A stretch of DNA of 64,000 bases from Chloranthus sessilifolius (lineage: Eukaryota; Streptophyta; Magnoliopsida; Chloranthales; Chloranthaceae): contig CM037587.1 of assembly GCA_021018995.1 (NCBI GenBank), positions 15,005,366 through 15,069,365 on the forward strand, in the 5' to 3' direction. The position numbers were made by a program, and so were the translations under genes. This document shows, piece after piece, positions 55,201 to 64,000 of the stretch; position 1 is the first letter of the stretch; every line of letters starts with the position of its first letter. Under the pieces are notes generated by a model. That model worked only from the letters and a program-made list of their open reading frames with translations. It had not been told where the DNA came from and searched no databases.

Positions 55201-56373
55201 TTTACTGATCTCTGAATCAGTGTTATCTCTCATTTTGTGTGTTTTACTAATCTCTGACTCAATATTAGATGTCATTTTCCCAAATTAATAAAAAGTGGTT
55301 TATCTGTTAGAAGACACTATTTCTAAACTACTCTAAATGTGAATCGAACGCCATTAATCAATGCTCAGATAGTGCTGCAATATCCGTCCAATATGTCGAG
55401 ATCGAATGGCCGTGACGTACTCATTTATATATCTAGCTTATATTTAAGTTTTTTATTTCTAACTTTTTTTCAATAACTATATAGAAGTCTTCCTTCGTAG
55501 GTTTGCCATTTTCTTAAAGTAATGGTCTAGAGATTGAATATTTTGAAAATATCAATTGCTTGTCATCTAACATATTTCTTTCCCAATAACAACTTATTCT
55601 CTGAACTCTCAGAGAGTCAGTCAATTTTAGTTTACCTCCCTTTACCAAAGAAATGAATACTATATTTACTTTGTCATCGTTCATATATTTCTAAATTCTA
55701 TTAAATAAACAAATCATGGTTCAAAATTTCAGCCAAAATGTGTTGGTTTCGGTCCCCACCGAAACCGAAAACCAAAATTTTTGGTATTTAATGTACTGTG
55801 GGGAAGATTTCGGTTAAAATTTTTGGCTTCAGTCCCCACCGAAACCGAAACGAAATTCGATTTTTTGATCCTTGAAACAAATAGAAGTCTGGCTTGGTAG
55901 GTTTGTCATTTTCTTAAAGTATGCTCTGGAGATCAAATATTTTGATCAAAAATACATTTCTTTTTCCCAATAAAACCTTATTCTATCAACTTTTGAAAGA
56001 GTCAGTCAATTCTAGTTACCTGCCTTTACCGAAGAAATAAATATTATATTTACTCTCGTCTTTCATATATTTTACAGTTCATCAAATTCGTACTCATTGG
56101 CTGTTTTCTTGCTTTATTTTATTTTTTCAGGTGGGCACTGTTGGGGGTGGAACCCAACTTGCTTCTCAGTCAGCTTGTTTGAATCTGCTTGGTGTGAAAG
56201 GTGCAAATAGGGAATCACCTGGTTCAAATTCCAGACTTTTGGCCACCGTCATTGCTGGTTCTGTTCTAGCCGGAGAGCTCTCTTTAATGTCTGCTCTCGC
56301 AGCAGGACAACTTGTAAACAGCCATATGAAGTACAACAGAGCACCCAAAGATGTATGTAAAACTGCCTCCTGA
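52220..56373 (+). CDS. HMGR: 3-hydroxy-3-methylglutaryl-CoA reductase (HMGR)
   Basis: It reduces HMG-CoA to mevalonate with two NADPH, the committed step of the cytosolic isoprenoid pathway; the enzyme sits in the ER membrane with the catalytic part in the cytosol. Exons are 52220..53160, 53543..53724, 54086..54432 and 56131..56373, all with GT-AG introns, giving 570 residues, a normal plant length, and the classic four-exon structure. There are two membrane segments (about 41..58, 79..103), an acidic linker, then [20 protein letters not shown] (Glu249), DAMGMNM (343..349), SDKKP (Lys381), GQDPAQN (Asp457), GTVGGGT (492..498) and SHMKYNR (His555). All catalytic residues are present. The position that carries the regulatory Ser in Arabidopsis HMGR1 is Ala561 (NRAPKD). 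The start has MESSRRF, with an Arg pair as in other plant HMGRs. The gene appears intact. Confidence 0.97.
53161..53542 (+). other. HMGR intron 1
   Basis: 382 bp, GTAAGT...TTGCAG, T-rich. It splits an Arg codon (CG|A). The position between the IFNR and SSRF residues is a conserved plant HMGR intron site. Confidence 0.9.
53725..54085 (+). other. HMGR intron 2
   Basis: 361 bp, GTAGAG...GAGCAG. It splits the Gly codon of SIS-G-NFC (G|GC). Confidence 0.9.
54433..56130 (+). other. HMGR intron 3
   Basis: 1698 bp, GTAACC...TTTCAG, between Glu490 and Val491 (phase 0). It is much longer than the other two and contains the 160-bp MITE at 55715..55874. Flanking parts (55480..55560, 55880..55940) share wording such as ATAGAAGTCTTCCTTCGTAG / ATAGAAGTCTGGCTTGGTAG, so an internal duplication of about 400 bp spans the MITE. 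Confidence 0.85.
55715..55874. mobile_element. hAT-type MITE in HMGR intron 3
   Basis: It runs CATGGTTCAAAA...TTTTGATCCTTG with exact 8-bp duplications AAACAAAT (55707..55714, 55875..55882). It is the same family as 36597..36775, in opposite orientation. It has the internal palindromic segment TTTCGGTCCCCACCGAAA twice. Confidence 0.85.
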
Positions 56374-56752
56374 GCAAAATCCCGTGTGGGCAATAAACCA
56401 TGAACACCAAAAAAAAGGGTGAAAATAAAAATTAATATCCCATATAGAAAGAGGGTTCGGGAAACAAGCCAATTTCCTTTTGGACTCTCATGAAATTATA
56501 CCTGCCATTTGTCAGAAGCATGGGCTCTTACATTGCTGGCCTGCCTTGCTCTCTTTTGTACATGGGTTATTTCTTCTGTTTTACTTGTTCTGTTTGTTAG
56601 CCTGTACAAGTAGTAGGGCATTTTAATCTGATGTCTCTACTGTTAGTCCTTTTGTAAAGGAAAGACCACCTACCTGCTGTAGTGTTGTAATATTTTTGGC
56701 CCTTGGGTCAATGTCTGTTCTAATATGTATGGCATTTGTACTATGTTTTTTA
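56374..56752 (+). other. HMGR 3' untranslated region (approximate)
   Basis: AATAAA occurs at 56392 and near 56424. T-rich sequence with TTGTAATATTTTTGG near 56685 could hold the polyadenylation site. The exact end is unresolved. Confidence 0.5.
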
Positions 56753-57090
56753 GGATACCACAATTCGTGCCTACCAGATTACTGGTGGGCGCCTAGACTG
56801 AAAACCGTTGAGTGCATTGAATCAGATGTTGGTTATCTTGAATCTCGTTTTTCATTCCAATCTTCCAAACAATGAATCTTGAGACCATGGGTGTGTCATC
56901 ACATGGTCAAACTTTTAATTCAATGTGTTATAGATCCCAAAAAATGGCCCTAAATTTATGTCGGGCGTCACGTGTGTCATGTGATTTAAGTGTCATTATT
57001 TTGGGACTTGTATCACATGGAACAAAAAATTGACAATATGATAGCATGCCTATGGTCTCAGTAATTGGGTAGGCGTGAATAGAGGTACCC
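56753..57090. mobile_element. inverted-repeat DNA element downstream of HMGR
   Basis: The left end GGATACCACAATTCGTGCCT and the inverted right end GGGTACCTCTATTCACGCCT give arms of more than 30 bp. The whole element folds back, with ATAGATCCCAAAAAATGG opposed to ATTATTTTGGGAC. TA on both sides may be the duplication. Related copies are 23567..23858 and 40850..40973. No coding. Confidence 0.75.
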
Positions 57091-57752
57091 TATTCTTTAT
57101 TACACTTTAGCTTTATGTTGTGTTAATTTCTCTTGGGGGTTTTAATGGGCCAGTCTGGGCCAAGTCATAATCAGCCTATAATATTTGGTCTAAATGGCTA
57201 AACAGGCCGTCCTAACCCCTTACCTAGTTTTGGGGTCCAAATGAGCTTGATTGGACCGGGTTTATTCAATATCAGCCTGAATAACTAATCGGGCTGTACC
57301 AGGTGAGGCATTAAACTGGCCTACTCTAGTTCTCCTGCATTCGGATCATGGCAGGTTGGGCCCTAGCGTTGTCCATTGAGCCCCCTAATTTGTGTTACTA
57401 TTACAATTTCATTGATTTGCTTAAGATGGCTGTGGAAATTAACAGGGAGCGTGTTGTTCGAAACTTATTCGTATCGGTTTTAGAGCTGAATGATTGGTAA
57501 TGGTGGTAGTAGTTGCCCTAACGTTTGAAAGTGCCTATACTTATGAAAAAAATAAAACGAAAGTGCCTATATTTAGGTTTCGTGTGGCACTCCATTTAAA
57601 ATGAAAAGTTACGTATGGGTTTGATCTTTTCACTGGGATCACGAAGTGAATTGAGTATATACATGTCGCTGAGTATACACATGTCGCGCGAACATGACAT
57701 GTATAATGTACAGCCTCGAGATTTAGTCAACAGTACTCAAGTTATATACCAT

Positions 57753-57801
<49 letters not shown>
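57091..57801. other. intergenic, no gene seen
   Basis: Mixed sequence ending in a (TA)n run (57757..57802). The left boundary of the SIRE LTR probably lies within or near this run and could not be fixed. Confidence 0.5.
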
Positions 57802-57807
<6 letters not shown>

Positions 57808-58819
57808 AGATATTCAAATAATTTTGATTAATCTAGAGATTATATAATATTATGCCAACAATCACTACAATACCAAGAAATACGTGAAAACCCAATCTCT
57901 GGAAAAAATCACAGGACTTAAGTCCGCAAGTCAAATATATATTATCGGATATTCAAATAATTTTGATTAATCTAGAGATTACATAATATTATGCCAACAA
58001 TCACTACAATACCAAGAAATACGTGAAAACTCAATCTCTGGGAAAAATCACGGGACTTAAGTCCACAAGCCAAATCTATTATGAAAACGAAAGTTTACAT
58101 TGAATTCGAATGATATATCGACAAATGCGCATGCCCTATCAAACCCTAATACAAAACCATAACCTTTCTCGGGTCACCTCCATAACTTCTGATTCCAACG
58201 TTTTTCTTTTCCGTTGATGATCACACAACGAACCGCATTAAGACACACAAGGTTATCAAGCACACACCCTAATCTTTAGGGATGACCAACACTCAAAACA
58301 CTTGAGTCAAATGAGTTAAAATGAGGGTGAAGAAGAATAGAGCTTTTTGAGTAAAAATCATTTTTGCATATACACCAAGAGATTCAAAGAGTGAAGAAGA
58401 ATAAATCTAGAATTTTTGCTCAAGGAGGAAGAAGCACTTGCTTGCTTACTTAAACCCTAATTTTTTAAAATAATCTTTTATATTAAAACATCAAAAATCC
58501 TAAAAATCATAAAATAGAAAAAAACACCTTTGGGCAAAAGACTAGCTAGCTTGTCGAAATGCTGTCCCGATACCCACGACGGGCTGTGATACATGTCATG
58601 ACGCGCTGTGATACCTATAACAGTGCGCTGTCAGTGTAGGATAGCGCAAAACACAATCTTGTATTTAGAAGGTTTTTCAACTCAGTTTTAAGGGCAGGTC
58701 AGAATTAAGGACAAATAATCTTGATCCAATCAAGTTAGAATACCTCCATCTTGACATGCACATATCTTAAGGAGATCGACACGGAGTTTGGAGTAGAGTG
58801 TGACAAACAGGTTCTTACA
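57802..58819 (-). repeat. 3' LTR of the SIRE-type copia element (left end unresolved)
   Basis: The right end TTCTTACA reads TGTAAGAACC on the minus strand and abuts a polypurine tract (58820..58838, minus strand GAGAAAGGGGGAGAT). It includes a 139-bp tandem duplication (57802..57940, 57941..58079). Three copies of the (A)CGCGCTGTGATA-type motif lie at 58576..58643, and AATATAAAAG (minus strand, 58475..58484) is a possible TATA box. Confidence 0.75.
58576..58643. repeat. GCGCTGT motif cluster in the SIRE LTR
   Basis: GACGGGCTGTGATAC, GACGCGCTGTGATAC and ACAGTGCGCTGTCAG follow one another. They are variants of ACAGCGCGCTGT, the palindrome found upstream of the extra ORF of the same element. 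They lie about 95 bp upstream (sense) of the possible LTR TATA box. Confidence 0.7.
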
Positions 58820-59392
58820 ATCTCCCCCTTTCTCACATTCTACGACAAAACGTGTTTACATCAAAATAAATTACAATTCATCAATTAAGCCCTACTAACC
58901 TATACATTGATCTATATGAGATAAAAGAAAATGTACAAGGATATATGGACTCATGATCTCCCCCTAAATTTATGCCTATCTTAAGCCAAGATGGGTCATA
59001 AATAATCACCTGCAAAACAAATAAAAAATAAGACCATGCAAACAACAATAACATATCACATTAGATGTAAACCAATTCTCTCTCCCTTTTTGTCAGAGGG
59101 GACAAAGAGAGACAACAACACCAATCACTATGGCACGACATGGCCCACCAAATCAATAGGGAAAAGATAATTAACAGATTACATGCACCAAGTGTCCAAT
59201 CGACCAATGACAATGATAACAGAAATAACGGTATCATCAATAAAGTCGAATACATGCCAAAATATCCAAGCAGAGAAAAAATAATAACAAACCCAATCAT
59301 GCGGGACCAGTACATGCCGTAATATCCAAGTCGAATACATGCTGAAATATCCAAAATACCCAACTGTCAAGAGTGAAGAAATACTTCCCTGA
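58820..59392. other. region between the SIRE polypurine tract and extra ORF
   Basis: Non-coding. Short direct repeats of ACATGCCAAAATATCCAAG type occur at 59250..59360. Confidence 0.5.
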
Positions 59393-60513
59393 TCATGCGG
59401 GACCACCGGTACCATCTCCGCCGCCAGCATCATCCGAATCCTCCGAAGCGCGCCACTCGTCAAACCGCTCTGACAAAGTGATCACGTGAGAATCAACCAA
59501 GGCCACCTTCTCACGCACACCTTCAATAGCACGATCAACAACATCAAAACGAAACAAAAACAAGTCGAGACGCCCAATGACCAAATTCTGAAACTCAAGG
59601 GAAGAAAGAGCACGATCTTGAGTCAGAGCCGATGACGAGGCACCTACAGCAGAAGAGGGTGCTTTGGAAGGATCATTGTGATTATTCCAGGTAGTCTCAA
59701 GAGTGGTCAGGTGGGTCTTAAGAAAATCGGTACCTTGAAGAACAATGGGAGAATGAGCAAGCACATTGATATATGAATTAATGATTTAGGAAAGAATGAT
59801 GGGGAACGGAAGAGCCGACTGGTCGCGTGATTTGAGGCACCGAGCCCGAATCAACTGCCAAATGGTGGTGCAAGCACAAATGGGATGATTAGTGTCGATG
59901 AGCCACATAAGATACACTTCCGGAAGACGAACCTCATTAAGGTTCCCGATCTTCTGCCAGAGGGTGCCAAAGATCAGGATACGAAGGACGTAGAAATGAC
60001 ACTTGAGAAACTTTGCTGGAATAGCCGTTTGAGGGTTCACCCCAGGGGAGACACACACATAATCTACAAGATCCTGCCAAACGAAATCAGGCGAGTCATC
60101 GGTGGACATCGAATCACAAGGATAAAAAACCCCATTGAGATTAAGAGGAATCTCGAGGATCTTCGAAATGGTAGCAGGGGTGACAGAGATTTTCACACTG
60201 GCAACAAAACACACGAGACGTTTCTCTTCATCGAAAGAGACACTCAAGGCTGCATCGTAGTTGGCATAAAATACGGAACCAACTCCTTATACGTCGAACT
60301 ACGAATGGAGAACAGAGACTCCCAACCCCGAGAGAAGATCTTACCAAAAAATGAGTAATCCTCGAGACAACTGAGATCGAAGTGCTGCTTCATTGCGAAC
60401 GACCGAGATTGAAGAAAAGAGAACTTTTTCTCCGCCTCTTCCGAACGAAAAAGAGGTGATGCCACAACACCGGAAGATGAAGCACCGGTATTTTGCTTCT
60501 TGGTTGGAGCCAT
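59393..60513 (-). pseudogene. extra ORF of the SIRE element: plant-transposon-protein-like, broken
   Basis: From the ATG at 60513: MAPTKKQNTGASSSGVVAS (disordered), AEKKFSFLQSRSFAMKQHFD, FFGKIFSRGWESLFSI, then, after a one-base frameshift near 60265, DEEKRLVCFVASVKI and SKILEIPLNLNGVFY, then ILIFGTLWQKIGNLNEVRLP and IWQLIRARCLKS. A stop at 59786 interrupts the same frame, which continues into a coiled coil (LEFQNLVIGRLDLFLFRFDV) and an acidic Gly-rich end. The domain pattern fits the 'putative plant transposon protein' family better than the Tekay ORF does. It lies in sense between pol and the 3' LTR, where SIRE elements otherwise carry an env-like ORF. Confidence 0.75.
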
Positions 60514-60611
60514 GAGAGACATAAGGAAGAGACAGAAACGAACAAAGACAGAAGATAGAGGAGGAAGATAGGAGGAAAGGAAGGAAGAAGAACGAAAGAA
60601 AAAAAAACAAA

Positions 60612-60621
60612 CTTTTAAAAA
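60612..60621 (-). promoter_or_regulatory. TATA-like box upstream of the SIRE extra ORF
   Basis: The minus strand reads TTTTTAAAAG, 19 bp downstream of the perfect palindrome at 60641..60652 and about 100 bp upstream of the ATG at 60513. A pyrimidine-rich leader (TTCCTTCCTTTCCTCC type) follows. Confidence 0.4.
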
Positions 60622-60640
60622 CAAAATTGAGGCCCATATC

Positions 60641-61292
60641 ACAGCGCGCTGTCATGAAGGAAGTAACTATTCCCCTTGAAAAAAAAGTTCTAAAACGGCG
60701 TTGGAAATAGAAACCGCTAATGGCGGTGCGCCGTTAATATCACCATAGCGTGTTGCCAAGCTGGCAACGTCAAATCGCCAGACGAAACGTCTCGAGCACG
60801 TAAAGAGGAGACAAGACATACATGATGGCGTGCTATGGACTAACCGCGGCGTGCTGTCACAGTGAGAGCAGGAAGACAGAGAAAAAGAACTAGCCACATT
60901 GGCGGTGTCGTTGACATTTACATTCCGGACGCCGAAGAGTAGAAAAGAACGTCGAGGTCGCAACGCATTGTCGATCCACAAACAGTCGCCACAGTGAATA
61001 ACAAAGGAAAAAATATTAGTCACAAAACCCACGCAGCGCGCTGTTGGATGTCGGCGGCATGCCGTCAAACAAAGAAAACCTTAAGCGAAATTGCCGTCAC
61101 GGCGCGCTGTGGCAGTATCACAGCGCCCTGCTAATGTAGACAGCAGAAGAGGCAGCCAAAACATTGAAACAATGGCGGCGTGCTACTAAAACTCTGCGGC
61201 ACGCCGTTAGGTGGAAGAGAACCAAGATGCAGCATATGCAGACAAAAAAAAACAATGGCAACGCGCTGTTGAATATCCACGGTGCACTGTCA
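60641..61292. repeat. ACAGCGCGCTGT-type motif array
   Basis: The perfect 12-bp palindrome is at 60641..60652. Then come about thirteen variants spread over 650 bp, for example GGCGGTGCGCCG, GGCGTGCTGTCACAG, GCAGCGCGCTGTTGG, CACGGCGCGCTGTGG, GCGGCACGCCGTTA and CAACGCGCTGTTG. The sequence between them is unrelated and A+T-richer. Confidence 0.75.
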
Positions 61293-62351
61293 ATTCAAAT
61301 ATATATATATATTTAAAACACAAAAAATGCCCATATAGAGCTGAAAAACAAACACAGACCGAACTAAAAACAAAGGTTATGCCACTAGTACACCACCTAT
61401 TCACAAACATGGAGCATCAATGTTAGAACAGAGCAATATCAATAAGAAGGTCACAGAGCTATAAGAATGATTGGAGAAATAAAAAAAAATATCCCATGAA
61501 GAACCAACAAACTCCCATTGTCACACATGCAAGTTTAGCCGTAGACACACTAAGAAGGGAGACCCTAACCGAAGCATTGCTCAGAGATAGATTAAGGACA
61601 AAAAAAATATAACAACCAAATATATGTGACCTTTGCCTCTCCTATGAGACACGAATATAGGCACAGTGCTTACGTGGGTAAGACGCTCGGCAAGGCCATC
61701 CATCGGGCTCGCAGTGGGTAGCTCTCACAATATAAAAACCGACACTCATGAAGAGTACCCCTGAAATTTTCTTTACCACTTGACATAGTCCAAAAGTGTC
61801 AAAACTTGAAGAGCACACATGGGGCAAGAGAATAAAATACACAACACACTTCCTTATAATTTTTAATTCGTCGAGATCAATAGAAGCTATCTCACACAAC
61901 CTGCAGAGCGATACGCCAACTTACACTAATTAGGTGCGTATTGTGACCACCACACAGTAAGGAGAGCTTCACATATCCACATGAGATATAAGGACCAAAA
62001 GGTCATCCGAAGTGCACACCAACAAATAAACTGAACAAAAAATAGACAATGGGAGAGTAAGACTTCATGAGACAACAATATATCAAGAACACAATCATGT
62101 GCAGTAGTAGAAAGACCAAATACGTCAACAGCTAGGTTCAGATACACAAAGACAACTCACAAGTCATTAAAGATAATGTAATAAGAGCATAATATCAATC
62201 ACAAATTTTATTAGAAGCAAGTAAGAATATAGGCAGCATCAAGAAAACTGATCGATAAAATAATAAAAATTAGCTAAAGCAGATAGTAGGAAACAGAAGA
62301 ACATGCAACTATCAACAAAGCAGTAACAAAAAATAGAAAGGACAAAAAATC
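61293..62351. other. SIRE region between pol and the motif array
   Basis: No supportable ORF. The sequence is A-rich on the plus strand and includes a short (TA)n at 61300..61310. Confidence 0.5.
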
Positions 62352-64000
62352 CTACTCAATACAACACAGACCAATATATTTGCGAAGATACTCAAATTGG
62401 ACAACATCTAGAGGTTTGGTAAGAATATCGGCTAGTTGACGTTCAGTGTCAATATGAGTCAAAGAGATCACCTTGTCCTTAACAAGCTCACGAATGAAAT
62501 GAAACCGAATGTCTATGTGCTTAGTGCGAGAGTGTTGAACCGGATTTTCAGAAATGCAAATTGCACTAATATTATCACAATGGAGAGTAATCACATCCTT
62601 ATCAATCCCATAATCTTGAAGCATGAGTACAACAACTCCCAGCAGCAATGTACTCAGCCTCAGCAGTAGATAGAGAGATGGAGGATTGTTTCTTGCTACA
62701 CGAGAAAATTTCTAATATAAAAGAAACTACTACTGGTGCTCTTACGATCATCCGCATTACCAGCCCAATCGGCATCAGAAAATAAGCAACAGAAGATGAA
62801 GTATCAAATGGGTACCGAAGACCCAAATCAGAAGAGCTATTCACATAACGGATGACACGCTTAACACACTTCAAATGAGATTCACGAGGTGAAGCTTGAT
62901 AACGCACACACAACCCAACACTAAAGGCAATATCAGGACGAGTGGCAATCAGATAAAGCAAACTACCGATCATACTACGATACAAAGTGTTGTTCACTTC
63001 TATTCCTACAACATCTTTAGAGAGTTTAGAGGTAGTGCTCATAGGAGTCCGAGCATGCTTACAGTGCATAAGCCCAAATTTCTTAACTAGCTCACATACA
63101 TACTTGGATTGAGAGATGAAAATGCCAGAAGAGCATTGCTTAATTTGCAATCCAAGAAAGCATGTGAGCTCTCCAAAAAGACTCATTTCAAACTCAGATT
63201 TCATCAGATCAGAAAACCATTCAGTTTTAGGCTCATGTGTGAATCCAAACACAATATCATCCACATAAATTTGTGCCATAGTTAAGACACCATCCTCTCT
63301 TAAGATGAAGAGAGTTTTGTCAACCCATCCTCTATCAAAACCATTTGATACAAGGAACGTCGTCAGACATTCGTATCAAGCACGATGAGCTTGCTTTAAC
63401 CCATAGAGAGCCTTCTTCAACTTATAGACATAAAGGGGAAAGTGAGGGTCTTCGAAACCTTTCGGTTGCTCAACGTGCACTTCCTCCTTTAACAAATCAT
63501 TTAGAAAGGCACTTTTAACATCCATTTGAAAAAGTTTAAAATCAAGATTGCAAGCAATTGACAATATCATTCTAATGGATTTCAATCTAGCAATCGAGAT
63601 AAATGTTTTATGAAAATTAATACCCTCAACTTGGGTATATCCTTGGGGAACCAACATAGATTTATTTTTAATGACACTCCCTTTTTCATCCATCTTGTTC
63701 TTAAAGACCCACTTTTTCAAATAATACGAGTGTTAGATAGACGAAGAACAAGATCCCATACATCATTTCTAACAAATTGAAGTAACTCATCTTGCATGGC
63801 CAAAATTCATTTTTCATCAAGAAGAGCTTCCTTCACGTTTTTTGGCTCAATTTGGGAAGTGTAGCAAACATTGCAAATGACATTAGTTGCTTACTTCAAA
63901 CTACGATGGGTTTGAACACCGACACTTGGATCGCCCAAAATATCACTTGAGGAGTGACTTTTCATGTCCCTAGCATAAGAAGGGTGCTTCTTCCTAACAC
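62352..64000 (-). pseudogene. SIRE-type copia pol (integrase end, RT, RNase H), partial and broken
   Basis: From the right edge: GDPSVGVQTHRSL and SQIEPKNVKEALLDEK (linker after integrase), KKWVFKNKMDEKGSVIKNKS, DFKLFQMDVKSAFLNDLLKE and LKKALYGLKQAHRA. At about 63370 the conserved Trp codon after this is a TGA. Then follow FDRGWVDKTLF, MAQIYVDDIVFG (YVDD intact), CELVKKFGLMHCKHARTPMS and RNase H (SISLSTAEAEYIAAGSCC, then HCDNISAICISENPVQHSRT). Frameshifts at about 62610 and 63730 and several stops inactivate it. Upstream parts lie beyond the window. Confidence 0.88.

Noticed and set aside
56753-57090. Assigning the fold-back element to a named superfamily
   Set aside because: TA flanks and GGGTACC ends could fit more than one DNA transposon group, and no transposase is present.
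59885-60358. Plus-strand ORF of 157 codons
   Set aside because: It mirrors the SIRE extra ORF, which shows the real family pattern on the minus strand.
60667-61068. Minus-strand ORF of 133 codons over the SIRE motif array
   Set aside because: Composition (Cys, His, Arg-rich) is a by-product of the G+C-rich palindromes; no domain pattern.

Overview
The window is nuclear DNA of a flowering plant with a large, retrotransposon-rich genome. The evidence is a four-exon plant-type HMG-CoA reductase gene, L1-type LINEs with a C-terminal RNase H, and Ty3/gypsy (Tekay, Tat, Athila types) and Ty1/copia (SIRE type) elements. The species cannot be named from this sequence. Nearly everything outside the HMGR gene (52220..56373, + strand) is transposable-element sequence. 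No tRNA, rRNA or CRISPR was seen.

Layout. (1) 1..23565: an old, 5'-truncated Tat-type gypsy element on the minus strand. Its 3' LTR fragment is at 1234..1664, its broken pol at 18334..23465, and it has an antisense DUF7745-like ORF. A young, complete Tekay-type chromovirus (4228..16403, minus strand, ATTAC duplication) has landed inside that antisense ORF. (2) 23566..26550: non-coding DNA with an inverted-repeat element, a (TA)n tract and a complete 338-bp TRIM. (3) About 26550..39415: one LINE (minus strand) broken by an Athila-like non-autonomous element (27009..33807, ACCAC duplication), a hAT-type MITE and a decayed copia element. (4) 40974..49879: a non-coding copia-like element holding two solo LTRs of Tekay type, each with its own 5-bp duplication. 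(5) 50539..57090: the HMGR gene with MITEs upstream, in intron 3 and just downstream. (6) 57802..64000: the 3' half of a SIRE-type copia element (minus strand) running off the right edge.

Most notable signal. Two unrelated LTR retrotransposons, the Tekay gypsy element and the SIRE copia element, each carry an extra ORF between pol and the 3' LTR. The two proteins share a layout: disordered start, a domain resembling the 'putative plant transposon protein' family, a coiled coil and a polar tail. In both, a TATA-like box lies upstream of the ORF, and 14 to 19 bp further upstream an array of a short perfect palindrome begins (TGATCGATCA type in Tekay, ACAGCGCGCTGT type in SIRE). The same palindrome also recurs in that element's own LTR. 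A sister solo LTR has TTGATCGATCAA arrays and another has CTCGCTCGAGCGAG arrays. One reading, which is inference, is a self-encoded DNA-binding factor with cognate sites in the element's promoters, comparable in logic to the VANC anti-silencing proteins of VANDAL transposons.

The nested order can be checked in places. Removing the Tekay element plus one ATTAC restores the DUF7745-like reading frame, and removing the Athila-like element plus one ACCAC restores the LINE RNase H frame.
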